Positions 46,531 to 58,649 of a DNA stretch of 64,000 bases are shown in pieces. Position 1 is the first letter of the stretch. Each line of letters starts with the position of its first letter. The stretch is from Fasciolopsis buskii (Eukaryota > Platyhelminthes > Trematoda > Plagiorchiida > Fasciolidae), in contig LUCM01008263.1 in NCBI GenBank assembly GCA_008360955.1, positions 55,477-119,476 of the forward strand, written 5' to 3'. The position numbers were made by a program, and so were the translations under genes. The notes under the pieces are model-generated. The model saw only the letters and a program-made list of their open reading frames with translations, was not told the DNA's origin and made no database searches.

Positions 46531-49429
46531 GTTGAACTTTACCACATGATGATGTTGCACCTACCCGTCACTGTTTTGCACGGCCAGGAGCCGCTATCCC
46601 ACATCAGTCGACCCCTACTGAAAGGTGAGTTCTCTGCAGGTAGCCTAAGTACAATGGCGAATTGAGCCTTGACATATCACGTGGTGGATTATTTCGTGAA
46701 TATTATTGTATCGCTGTCTATCCTAGAAGCGAGTCCTTGAAACGAGTGTTAGAGACCTCCGTGGGCCATGGACCGTAATTCGTCCACCATATCTGTGGTT
46801 TTTACTTATAACATTGGATAAATCATCAGTACAATAAGTTTCATTCTCGGCCGACATCAACGGTCTCGTTGCCATGTGGAATTCATACAATTTATTTGTT
46901 TAGAATTACCTAACCTCAAGATAGTTGCGAGCAGTTGCGAGATGCAGATAAGCATGGAATAGTCTTTATTTCACAGTGGTTCGGTGTAATTCATGTGTGT
47001 GTACCCCGATTAAGTTAGCAGGTTGGGAATATGTTGGTTCGTGAAATCTCAAGGCCTGTGGACAAAGAATAAAGCGATATCTGTGAAAAAAATGCCTAAC
47101 GGCCAGTTGTAAGTTAGATTCTTTAGATTAGTGACAATTACTGGTCATCGTGAGAAGTCCAAAGTTAACATGAACGGCAATACCTGCTCGCTGTCAAATG
47201 GTTCTCAGATGTTTACCCAATCAGAAAACTATAACGGGATCCTCGTGGTCGGGCTATTCCTTACACCGGACTGAATTGCAGGATGAATTTAATTTGACAG
47301 ACCCTTGTGTTTAAATACCGCTTTGAATTTCGTGCTTTTGTTAACATTTGTCGGTGATTTCTTCAATATTTGTTTCTACCGATGATATGTCAGCCCGCCT
47401 ATGTGGAATTTGTTTCTCCAGCAATGTGCTGCATGACAGCTATTGTTGTGTTTTTGGTTTTGATTCGCGCTAAAATCTACTATGCACTGTGATTGGACAT
47501 CTTGGTGACCGATGTTCGCCATGTTGTTTTCCTATCCATGTACAATTCATTTCGAGAATATCGTGAGTTAATTCGAAAGAAACAAAAAGAATATTCTAAC
47601 TTTCTAAAAGTCCCGTAGTATACGTTGGAGATAACACAAACTAATCGGTTTTACGCACATACAGACAAACATACCTATATTTTCAGACGATTGTGAAACC
47701 ATGTGATAGCAAGCAGCTATTCTATTTGCTCATTTGCCGTCATACTTGGAATGATCCGAACAGGAGCTTGTTTACCGTGTTGTCTTGTTTTCAGCTGCAA
47801 CTTCTCTACTGTTGACATGTTTTAGGCGAGTAGTCATCTAAATGTTTGTGCGTGTTGCGTACCGTTGTATGCATGCATATACATATATGCTTTCGTATAA
47901 ATTGCATGTAATAATTAAGGGAACATTTAAAGTTGTGGAAGTGAAAATTTCCATAAACCGTCAATTCTATTCCACTAACGTGCTGAAATTCAGCTGGAGA
48001 TGCTTCACGAAAACAAAAAAAATTCAGACTAATCTACACAATCAATCTGGTTGTTATATTTTTTCTGTCAGTTACGTTTTGACAGGTAGTTCTCCTTTTT
48101 TGTGATTTGTGATCTCCATAGGGCAAGATTTCTTTCCTTGAGGATACTCATTGAAAGAATTTCAGGTGACTTTTTTTTCCGCAATTTAATTTCTTGGCTT
48201 TCGTTCAATCCAATTCCGTTCCGATTTTGGTGTACCTTACTGAGGTCAAACCCCCGTATAATGGAAAGTAGAATTCGGAATGAATACCAGATTAGCGGTA
48301 TCTGTATCGTCGTAACTCAGTCCGCACGGTACAGGAATGTTAGCTGGAAGAAGAGAAGAAAAACGACTAAAATATTGATGTAAACTGATTCAGTTCTGAA
48401 TAGTTTTCACAGGAGACAATTGATCGCCCAAAGCAAACCCAAGGCGAGAATTTTAAATACCACCAACAATATGCTCCGATATGCGACCAAATGAGGCATT
48501 TTCAAACAGCACATGAAATCGCGGGTTCACCAATCATCTACCGTTGGACAAATAGAGAATGATACCAGAATTGACAATCGATAGTACATTTACAGTTTGC
48601 GTCTCGGTAAGTCCACGCTACAAATCCGAGGAAATGATCCGTTCTTCATTTCTGGACAGGATGGTGAAAATGGGTGATCCTCCGCGATTCAGTCGTTAGA
48701 AGCGCATAATTCAGAATTACATCAGAACCGTTCAAAAATCCTATCCAGCTGGCCCAAGGAGATTTCGCTCGCACAGTTCTGAAACGTGATGTTTCTTACA
48801 AAGGAGGATTTCACGCATACAATTTACAGGGCACTGATTATCTATACAATTTCCCTGGACTTTCAGATTTTCTGAATTGGAGACATGGTTTCATTCGGCT
48901 CCGAATATTTTTGACGTATATCCAAATAATTCTGAAGAATTTTCAAAATAATTCTAGGAAATGGTGTAGTGATGCTTGACCCTTTTTAATAGGATTTATA
49001 TTTATTGTTTGGTCTTAAACATTTCTGATTAGCTAAATCTGTTAATGCGTTCGTATTTACAAAACTGTAACAACACGTTGCACCATGTTCGACTTTGACT
49101 GAACATGGAGTACTGTTTTGTGTCGTGTTTGATGTTTGATAAGATACAATAAATGAGATACCGCGTACAAGTCGGTGTGTCACGTCAGTCCGATTCTAAT
49201 ACGTGACGGAGACGGTAGCACTATAGTCTCGATTGAATCGTTAGGAGCGTCCATGGATGGGGAATCTACACTAGAATGCTACGGTGATTAGCCAGGTGTT
49301 CCTGTTAGACAAGCAAGACTGACTTACAGAAAGAAAGCAGAAGATTCGAAAGTATTGGTTTTGCTGTCTGAAGTCTGGTATTTCTTAGCCGATGGAAAAC
49401 ATCCGACGAATTGATTTTGGATTCCTATA
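46531..49429. other. Intergenic sequence, nothing assigned
   Basis: AT-rich. No gene or repeat could be supported; frames at 47842-48105 and 48102-48383 look random. Confidence 0.5.
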
Positions 49430-49610
49430 TGGATGCAGCCTGGTAACAGTTCAACTGAGATTCTAAGGAGAACCAAGTAACAGAACGCACACGTATAGAG
49501 CTGGCTGGACAGGAGATTATTGGGTGTGCCTTCCTGACAAGAGGCAGTAATCGAGAAACTGATAGTGTACTCCCTGACAAACTTTGTCTAACCATCCGTA
49601 TTCGTAAAAT
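49430..49610 (-). repeat. Diverged third copy of the 3.2/3.6-kb repeat
   Basis: The minus strand translates LSGSTLSVSRLLPLVRKAH, like LSGSTRPVSRLLSLVRYAY in the units at 3.2 and 3.6 kb; nucleotide similarity follows over about 180 bases. The copy lacks the (AT)n end. The match shows that the unit is a dispersed repeat and not only a local duplication. Confidence 0.75.
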
Positions 49611-52600
49611 ACTACTGATCGAGAGATTAGTAATCTTGAAAGTTCTCAACATTAACCATGCGGATAGCATTGTTTCATGCTTCATACATAGCACAATATG
49701 CCTAAGTGATTCACAACTATCTACTTGATAGAATGTATAGCTCAGAGGCTGAACTATGCTGCTGTACATATCTCCGCGTGTGTACGAGGGGTGGGGGAAA
49801 GAAGGTGTAAGTTTATCTCGCAAATAAACCGATATGTTCTACCATAACTCAACTCACTACCGGATATCAATAACGGGCACTTCATGACAGTACTTCCTTC
49901 TCGCTCGGGGCCAAAATCAGTGCGTGTCTACTACCAAGTAGGCATGGATGATGGGTAGTTTATTCACAGAGGAACACTTGAAGAACAGAGAAGGGTCTAT
50001 CATCAGGTAGAAAGTAATGCGCAGTATGCTCATGAAGGTAAAAAAATCACGTATTCTTGCTCACTTTCGAGACCCTTTTCGTTCTTCCTACCGTAAATTA
50101 CACTCATGCACATACGAGCGGAAAATTTAAACGATATATTTTATTGTTGATGACAAATGCTTGGAAGCAAAACTCGATTCCAGGTGCTCCGTGATGTGAG
50201 ATTTGTGTACTAAAAGCGATCAATGAAACAAAAAGATCGATTTTATTGTTGTGATGTGAAGCCTGTTTAATTGCAGAGAATGCGAAAATTTCAAATACGA
50301 ATCTTGCCAATCTTCCCTGAAGGGAAGAAAAATTTTAGCAAGTCATTTCAAATCGATTTTGGAGACAAATGAAACTTTTTTTTAAATCAAAAAGAGTTCA
50401 TTCTCGAGCAAGTAGAACAAAGAAAATCAACAGAAATATCGAATGAAGAGAAATTAGAAGATATGCGTTGTCAAAAACTGAGGTTTTTTAAAAGAACAGA
50501 GAAAAAAATGAAAGCGAATATTATAACGAAATAAATTCTCGTCACCTAACGAGATGAATAGTCCGTGAAGTGCTTTTGATCCTATTCGGCTTACTAGGGA
50601 ACTTCAAAGTAATGTTACCCTCAGATCATAAGCAGTTCTTCTGAAATTAGAAAGTTGGGGAAATTTTCGAATAAAACGAAAAGTTTCTCAACAAAATGAA
50701 TAAAACAGAGACGGATAAATTGATTGTTCATGTGGGACTGTCGTAGATTTAGTACTATCCAGAACCCATCCAACTCGGAAATGTTCGTCTCACTTTGGAT
50801 TGACGTCACAGTATTTCATTTTATCACCCAATTTTGCGACTGGAGAGCAAAATTGAGCTGACGGCAAAAAATACACAAGTGTTTTTAATACTTTATGGTT
50901 TCGACTAGATAAATATACTACTAAGTGTTGTGTTTGGTCCTATATCATCGGTTCAATGACAGAAGTGAATTTGTTCGATCTTCTCGACTGTCCGTGTTGG
51001 GTTCTGTCTAGCTTTCTCGCACGTTTGCGGATCGGCCTAGTCAGCTGTCCTCTAGTTCCTGTGTGAATTAAAGAAAAGGTTAGGCTCAGGATGTAAATAG
51101 CTTAGAATGCAATGAAGACAAAATCCTATAAGTAAGTCATTTTTATCGACTTATGACATCCTACGCACATCTTTTGCATTGTTGTCGTTTTACTTCTGTT
51201 TTTGTTGGGAAATGTCTGCAAACTGGCCAGTAGCTGATCACCGGTACAGTGCTGGTAGCGATCATGATCTCAGATCGGTAAATTAACCGGACCGGAAACA
51301 AATCCACAATTGATGGAATTAACGATTTGAGGAGTGAAGTCCGCTCTTCAAGGTTTAATTTGGCCAAACAAGAAGGGCTTTCATTTTAGCCCGAGAAAAA
51401 TGCATTTGATACATATTGGCGCATTGAAACTTTTTGCCAACATGACTGAAGCAGCTTTGCTTACTCTGTCATCAATCGGTACATTCACAATGATTCACTC
51501 GGATGTTGATTTGGTACAAAAAACAGCCGGAATAATAGTCAATTGTCTAAGCTGATTCGATTGTGGTTCAAAGTAAAAAAATGTCGATAGCTTGCAGAAA
51601 ATGTACTCCTTTTCTTCAGAATTCATCCTAACGGATTATTTTGTTCCATCGAGACTTCAGAAGAAGATTCCTTCCCAGTAATACCCAGTTTGACGGTCAG
51701 TGGCGTTTTTTAAACAAATTACCCGATTTCATCCGTCAAACGAAATGATCTTTTTAGGTGATGACCACTTTCAACATTTCTAAATCGTCCACCATACAGT
51801 TTCCGGAGATGCTTTAGACAATATTATGTTGGTGCAAAGATGCATCACGTGAAGTTGATATACTATATGTGACACTCTCGACAACTGACATATATCACAA
51901 GAGATACACTCCACCTGCCCAGCGGATCACAAAAAGAACTGATCGACACTTCCTGTTCCCTGAGTGTTACTTGAAGTGGAAATGAAATGCGAAGTTGGGA
52001 TAAAGTAGTTCCAATCTCACTGTTCTCTTCAGTACGACAGTTTCCGTACTCATTTGGTAAAATAATATAGTACATCAGATAGCACAAATAGAAATAAAAA
52101 TGTTCATCTTAGCAAGATCTCAGTTTAATTCGTTTTTCGGTGCTTGAAACTAAAAAAAATACGTGAGTCGATTTTTACTACTATGTCTGATTAATGTCTA
52201 CTCAGAAGCAAAACAAACAAAACAAAGGGAAAAACCATCCGGAGTGAATAACGCGAAAGGAAATTGCATTAATGAGAACAAAAATGTGGTCACAAGAGTC
52301 GTTTTCAGGGTGCTATCCAATCTTCGTGCTGTACCCTTCACTCTTCATCCCGTTCGTTAGCTTTAACAGTAAATCTCCAGTGGAAACAAAAGTACTCGGA
52401 GTCTGCAACTGACGTCCAATTTAATCGTTTTCTTATCGCAAGAGTTGGACAAATCACCTTAATACATTCTTGATAAGACTCGGCGAGATAATTTTCGAAA
52501 TAGGTGTTTACCATGCTGATTGCCGTTGATGTCTGAAAAGCTTTTACACTATCAAAACTTGCAGTGTGCACATGTCTTGCAACATGACAGCAGCCATTAT

Positions 52601-52619
52601 TAGATTCTCCAGGAAATGG
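49611..52619. other. Intergenic sequence, nothing assigned
   Basis: AT-rich. The 73-codon plus frame at 51334-51555 has a fairly even residue composition but no recognisable family and no clear splice sites. Confidence 0.45.
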
Positions 52620-52690
52620 AAAACTGACGCGCGATGGGCCTGGCAGAGGAAGGATTCGAACTCGCTATTTTCACACTGGACGACTATTTC
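52620..52690 (-). repeat. Possible tRNA-like B-box fragment
   Basis: On the minus strand gcgagttcgaatccttcctc resembles a B box in a T-arm setting. No A box was found at a suitable distance, so only a SINE remnant is suggested. Confidence 0.25.
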
Positions 52691-53485
52691 TGTTTCTGAG
52701 AGGTAGCTAGAACTGCAGGTACAATCAATGTTCCTTGATTGTTGTTTGACATTTTCCAGCCTCGGTGGAATTCTGCATAGAATGCTTGCTTATAATTGTA
52801 TTCTTTTGGACTGGGATTCCGGAGCAAATCTTTTTTGAAAGAACCATTTTTGATTGACGACAACAAATTCATCCCAGGAATATTTGTGTCATTCATCCGA
52901 TATGTGAGCATTTCGTTTTCCTTTACCACAGTTCAGTAAGTGGATAACTTGACCATCCGGCTAAATTTGTCTAGATTTGTGGATACTATGATTAGGATGG
53001 AAAAACTTGCTCCGAGTAAAGCAGTAAAAATTGGTTCATTTGGGTTCATCTTACGGGGTAACCTCCCTTATAATATTTTCAATATCTTCTAGTAAATCAA
53101 AGCGAGTTCTTCATGATGATTTAAGGCTTCCATTTAACCATCGATAATAAAACCGTGCAACAGACATGAATAAAAACCAAAAGAGGATTTTTCTTTTGTG
53201 GTCTCTGTGAAAGAATCGACTTGATTACAGGAATCGCTGATCAAATTCAGTCTCGTTCATCATACGAAGTGGTCTTCTTCAAGATTACCTTCTGCCATTT
53301 GTTATTTTTAACTTTTCTTTTGAACTGATGACGGAAATCGCCCTGTCCTCATCTGAGAATAGTGTCAACAGTAGTTGATGAGGCAGGAAACGGTGTGACT
53401 TGGAATTTGCGGTTTTTCTTACGCTGATGACTGATAACTCAAGTAAGTCGTATTTTTTTCTCCGGGATTGCCTGAACGATAGCTG
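52691..53485. other. Intergenic sequence, nothing assigned
   Basis: AT-rich, no recognised gene or repeat. Confidence 0.5.
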
Positions 53486-53489
53486 AGCA

Positions 53490-54650
53490 ACGTTTGGATT
53501 TTCAAAGTGCATAGTGTGCTGTTGAAGGACTGGATTGGCTCAAAGCCGAATTTTGTTCTTAAATAGGAACCACTGAGTAAAATATTTAAGATTAATTGCA
53601 TGGATAGTTTCAGAACGCCAGGTAGTCGTATATCGGAATAAGTATGTTCCAACATGAAGAATGCTTGATTTGCATTCACCAATTTGACGCATCTATGGTC
53701 TCGACATAACATCTGGTTGTCGATCACAGATGGGGTAAATACAATAGCGGTAGTCCTGGTCTTGATAACATTATGTATATTATATATGTATATTACACAA
53801 ATTTGAATGCAGGTAGCCTGCCATCGGGATCATGGCGAAGGATGTAAACACTGAACCAAAAAGAGAAAGAAGAAGAAGCAGATGTTAGTTCTTCTATTCC
53901 CCATCTCCATATCACCAGTCATCCATCGAGATCCGTTAGTCTTCTACAGGCTTTCTACTACCCGGTTATGTAAATCAAAGTAGAGGGTTGACTTAGGGGA
54001 TCCTAACCAGAGACTTTGACCAAATGGTCTAGCCCACAAAGTACCAGGACAAAGTGAGTGTTGCGTAACCTACTACTAGGGGTCAGTGACTGATTGTTCA
54101 GTTCGTGTCCTTTCGATTGCGTCAGACATCATGGGTTCCCAATGCACCCTTTCATCACGGCCGTTTGCTTTGTATGCCGTTTGTAGGTGAGTTGAAATCA
54201 GGGTTTGACCAGCCACCCTAGACTGAAACGTGGTCACTGAAGGCAAATGAGCAAAGATTTTCGGGATTTGACTAACTGTCTCTTTGTAGCATTGATAGAA
54301 CATGGTTTTAAAGCTTTTTTTTAGTCACTGAGAGGTCAGATGTAATGTACTGGGTTCTGAGGTTCCATTCTCTGACTAAGCACTGAATCGGAACTGTTTA
54401 AGTTGGTTGAGACATGTATGGTGGCTGCCCACAGAACAAATGCCTTGTTGTGTGTTGCTTCTGGGGGCAGATATGTGTTGGAGAATGAGTGGAGGTGGCC
54501 AGTCGATGACCTGGAGAAAAAAACCATGAAGACGTTAACTAATGGACTGGTTGGTCTAGGTGTAGTTAGACTACGGTGTTGGAATCGAAAAGATCACCTA
54601 AGATGGTGATTGGAGACAGTGGATGGTCGGACTCATTGTTGTGGTACGTG
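53490..54650 (+). mobile_element. RTE-type LINE, family RTE-C, copy 2, split by another repeat
   Basis: 53490-53710 matches the DWIGSKPN segment and its continuation (gactggattggctcaaagccgaa; catgaagaatg) in the copies at 21.7 and 60.2 kb. 54320-54640 matches the 3' part of copy 1 (wording shared with 22090-22380, including gcccacagaacaa, tgccttgttgt and ggagacagtg). Between them, about 53750-54310, lies unrelated sequence that includes the repeat shared with 29.5 kb. All frames are broken. Confidence 0.75.
53860..54070 (-). repeat. Unclassified repeat inserted in RTE-C copy 2
   Basis: Contains the inverted counterpart (53958-54000) of the 44-base segment at 29477-29520. Its edges cannot be defined from two diverged copies. 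Confidence 0.55.
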
Positions 54651-56334
54651 GCGTTTTTTTAACTCGAAATCTTACCGGTTTCTATTCCTAATCCCGAAGT
54701 TGACCATTCACCATGTCTTGTTTCATTTTTCTCCTTTGGGCAGATGGTGTCGTTTGGTAGCAACGGAAACCGTAGGGGGTTGGTACGATGTTACTGATAT
54801 TCAAAGTAAAATAAACTGATTAAATTGTTGGATATACCTCTTTTCGGTTAACTTCCCTGAATCGTACAAGACGAACGCAGAAAGTGGTAACTCAGTAGAT
54901 CTGCGGGGCAGCCTCGCAGGAGATAAGATGCAGTTTGCAGAAAATAATTCATCACGTAAATGTCTACTTTGATGCTGAGAGTGAGCGCATGCGTGCGAAC
55001 TATTAAAATCAATCAACTGGCAATTCAGCACACCGTCAGCCCGCCCCGTTTAGTTGCTTATCTTAGCACGATCAACATCGAATTAATCGCTCCACTAAGT
55101 GTCACGGCGAATCCCCTAGATATTTCTGAGCTATCTTTCTAATTGCATACTATTGTGTCTATGAGTGTGATGTAGAATTTTGCAAGTTGCAAATAAGGAT
55201 TTTGATGGTTACGTGATATATGAAATGAGTAGAGTCGATCGGACTGGACTGTATTATTTCGGCTTGTGAGTGAACAGCAGCTTAACATTTATTCGGATCA
55301 TTTGAAAAGCAATTCATTTAGTTATTTAACACATTTTTCTAAACTGCAATTGCCACCGGAACCATGGAGAACGAGAACAAGAGTGATTAAGAGAAATCCG
55401 AAAAGAAATCGTACAAAGCAAACCACAACTGACCTGGCGCTTTTAGACTAACCGTCCAGGTTCCCAGTTGTCTTCGGCAATCCGTGATTTGTCCGAAGAC
55501 GTCATTCAAACCGGGCGAACAAATCTAAATGGACGTCATCTTAGGGATTCCCATCTCGTATTCTGGTAGTGGCAAAGCTTACCTCAGTTTTGACATGATT
55601 ATCACTGCGACATCGCACGCGTGGGTGTTTATGGTGTAGATCAAAGTAGGTGGCTGGATTTCGATGTGGGGAACGTTATATTTGTTTTTTTCCCTTTGTT
55701 GTTCGATCTTCTCTATTGGTTGGTTCTTTCTTTTACTTGTGTGTTTTGAATGACTGTACAGGGTAGATGAATTTTGACGCGCTTCAATTTTTCACACGCG
55801 AGATAAATGTACATGCTTACGCGGAAGTGTTAGACCGTAAGTAGAGTTTTTCACGTCCGCAGCCTAGAGCTTTGCATCTCACAGAGCACTTATGTGTCTT
55901 GTGTATGGCAGCAGGAAGAGTGCCGTTGATCAGTCAATCCCCAAGATGATGGTGTGATTGGAGTTCTTTTCGTTCGGGTCTCCGTTAGCGCCGAGTCATA
56001 GCAGCGTGTAACGTGGCGAATTTCGGCGGTAAACCAGCTGTTTACTTTCCATCATAATACTTATAACTTGTTTTACTAAGACGTCAGCAGCAGGGTGCTT
56101 AGACGAATAGATTAATCACGTATCACAAAGTATTTCATTAAAAATCTCTTATCGGTGAGCCAGGGACAACCCTCACTACAAGATGACATGATCGCCAGCT
56201 AGACTGTTTCATCTAAATAGTACGGATAGGACTGGGATTTTACTGATTAAAACAACGAGGTTCACGTGTCCTAATTCTAAAGGTTATTTCTAATGGGCTT
56301 GTGAAGAACTCGCAAGAAATCATCCTTTGGCTCG
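54651..56334. other. Intergenic sequence, nothing assigned
   Basis: Mixed composition. Short frames at 54801-55031 and 55266-55451 do not resemble known families. Confidence 0.45.
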
Positions 56335-56757
56335 TTAAATCACCTCCTCATCTTGCACAATATTGGTGATTAAAATGTGATCGTGAGAAGGTGACTGACT
56401 GGGGAATGTACAAATGTAAAGACAATTGGATAGAGAAGAGGTAAGTATGCCTAGTCGATAGGCGATAATAAACATGAAACCGGATATGTACTTCCGGGAT
56501 AGTACTGTCCAACTATTATTGAGCATATCGGTTAAAATTTGCCCAAATCTGCCAAACAAAACGTCAATTGCATAATTGTGGGTACCGCTTTTCGCATATG
56601 CCGGAAACGTTTGCGTTAAACTGCGTGTGAAATTCGGTGCAGCTTTCTTAAATTTAACAAAGATTCGGTATTTGACACTTCCGGAGAAGTTGATGTCGCA
56701 TTTTGTCATCCGTTGATTAGCACATGAAAAGCCGAGATTACAGCTTACAATGGACAC
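56335..56757 (-). CDS. 140-codon open frame, unknown
   Basis: This is the longest non-repeat, non-dynein open frame in the window. It reads CNLGFSCANQRMTKCDINF, then KYRIFVKFKKAAPNFTRSL and GTHNYAIDVLFGRFGQIL, with a fairly balanced residue composition in its first 95 residues. No family was recognised. It could be an exon of an unidentified minus-strand gene, a retroelement fragment or chance. Confidence 0.2.
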   Translation of the reverse strand: MSIVSCNLGFSCANQRMTKCDINFSGSVKYRIFVKFKKAAPNFTRSLTQTFPAYAKSGTHNYAIDVLFGRFGQILTDMLNNSWTVLSRKYISGFMFIIAYRLGILTSSLSNCLYICTFPSQSPSHDHILITNIVQDEEVI

Positions 56758-56984
56758 TTTCTTCCACGTCTCGGCAACTCATCTGTACCTCAGTCAGAGC
56801 ATCTATTTTTGAACCTTGATTTGACAGATATGAAAACTGTTAAAATGATGCAAACGTGTAAATTCATCGACCTCTATACGATTTGAACCGACAAATGGAC
56901 GACCGCCTAGAGGAAGCAGTATTTTTCCATGGTCTGAGGAGGCAATCTATGATCCTCAGGTGAAACATTCAAATACATTTCGGC

Positions 56985-57075
56985 GTAACTGCATAGATCA
57001 GCTTGTAAAGCTACGCGGTACAAATGGCGTATTTGATGTTCATGCGTGGGTTCGAATCTCACGAGGGTAGGTTGA
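56985..57075 (+). repeat. tRNA-like SINE candidate or tRNA pseudogene
   Basis: A-box-like tagatcagcttgtaaagc (compare TRGCNNAGYNGG) is followed by a well-formed T-arm, gtggg-ttcgaat-ctcac, containing a B box. The anticodon arm and acceptor stem do not pair convincingly, so this is tRNA-derived and not a working tRNA gene. Confidence 0.55.
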
Positions 57076-57384
57076 AAGGTATGTAATCTGTAAATGGATC
57101 AGCTCGGCACCTAGTTTTGTTAGTCTTGCGAGCGATCCTCTATTTAAAATGAGAAAGTCAAGACATTTTAAGCATGGAATTAACATAAAGACTTTATGCC
57201 TTCATAGGCTTTGGCGTATGTAATTAGAAATGACCAGAACTCTGTGAATAACCATTTTTCAAATGTTTCAGCACATCACTGATATGTGGACTAAACTCTG
57301 TCTTGGTTGGATCCATTCGTCAGAATTGCCCCATCAATGTTTTTTATCATTTATTTCCTTTATAAATGAAACGAAAGTGTGCAT

Positions 57385-57525
57385 TATTTTTCAGGAAGTG
57401 GGCCGCGGCCAACACAGGGCTGCCAAGTGGGGGAAGTTGACCAACGGTGGGAGGACTCGAACCCGCGACCTCCATGTCCAAACGTCACGACCTTCTCCGT
57501 TTGGCCACCGCCGGCTTACACGCGA
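57385..57525 (-). repeat. tRNA-derived SINE
   Basis: On the minus strand a GC-rich tRNA-like head carries an A-box-like tggccaaacggagaagg and the B box cgggttcgagtcctcc at a suitable distance, followed by a GC-rich body (cccccacttggcagccctg). The opposite strand gives the GGRTRTRDL translation often produced by such SINEs. Confidence 0.65.
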
Positions 57526-58649
57526 ACGAATAAATCAATGCTTCAGTGATTTGTTCATTTAATTGCACTTGAGTAATATGATATCATGGAAACAATTACT
57601 AGGGCTGCACCGAAATGTAGACTTCCCCACATTGTTTTCGAGTAAATCGAAAATTATTCGAACTGTTTTCAAAGTCGGACGAGATCATGTCTCTATCATA
57701 CGAAATCTGAAAGGCGTATATTTGTGTTCAAGTTATAGTTTGATGCATTTACAATCAGTGCTTTCCATATTGTTTGTTTAGCCATCATTAATAAGAGTCA
57801 CCACCTCTCCGACTCAGGTGAATAAACTCCCAATAAGCCACTCTGATGACAGTTTCAAAAAGCTTTGAAATAGTCCGGAAATAAAGTGGAAAATGGTACC
57901 GAGAAATCCGGTTTGCTGGTCACCAGGAAACCTTAAAACTCGGTGGATGAACATAATGGATGATGGAGTTAAATCCGGCAGTCTATATCACTCTTAGGCT
58001 CAAAATCTTTCCTCTTTTGTGCGGTTCTTAAACTCAGTGTTTTGTGTTTACTCTTCCAATACTTTCAGTTTTGAGTAAACTGTGATATGAGATTGCAACA
58101 AAAATCGGGACACCTTGCCTTAAGGTCGATATTTGTGACCGGGGAAAGGCGAAATTGAAGTTTCCGTAGCATTTTTTATATTTCCTATTAGCTATCTTTC
58201 CGGCTAATTCTGCTTGCTTCTTTGTCTATTTCACCAGAGTGAAAGAACAGGCCACAACGATTAAATTTTATAAAGCAAATTTAGCAAACGTCTTGATCAA
58301 AATCTACCATCGTGTTTTGGCCACATTGGGTCATTCCCATCCCTAGTGTTAGCAGAATGTTTGGCTTTCGGTTTAGTACTCTGAACTCAGATTTGCAATC
58401 CAATTTCCTGAGTTCAGCAACGATGAAGGCCAATCAATCCTTTGACACCAAGATAACATGGTGGTATTTGTTTTTCCAAAGTTTTCGGAGCAAGAACGTT
58501 TTCAAATTGCATGATCGAAACGGCACATAGAAGGTCGATTTTCAGTCGCAGCCGATCGGACTGAAAAATTGTCCTGTCATTCAAATTTTCTTTAACCCCA
58601 GCAATTTTCTGGCGAACAGCAATGTTCGACAAGCAAAACGAAATCGGCT
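57526..58649. other. Intergenic sequence, nothing assigned
   Basis: AT-rich, no gene or known repeat recognised before the RTE-C start. Confidence 0.5.

Noticed and set aside
56985..57075. Functional tRNA gene
   Set aside because: T-arm is good but the anticodon and acceptor stems do not form; better explained as SINE or pseudogene.
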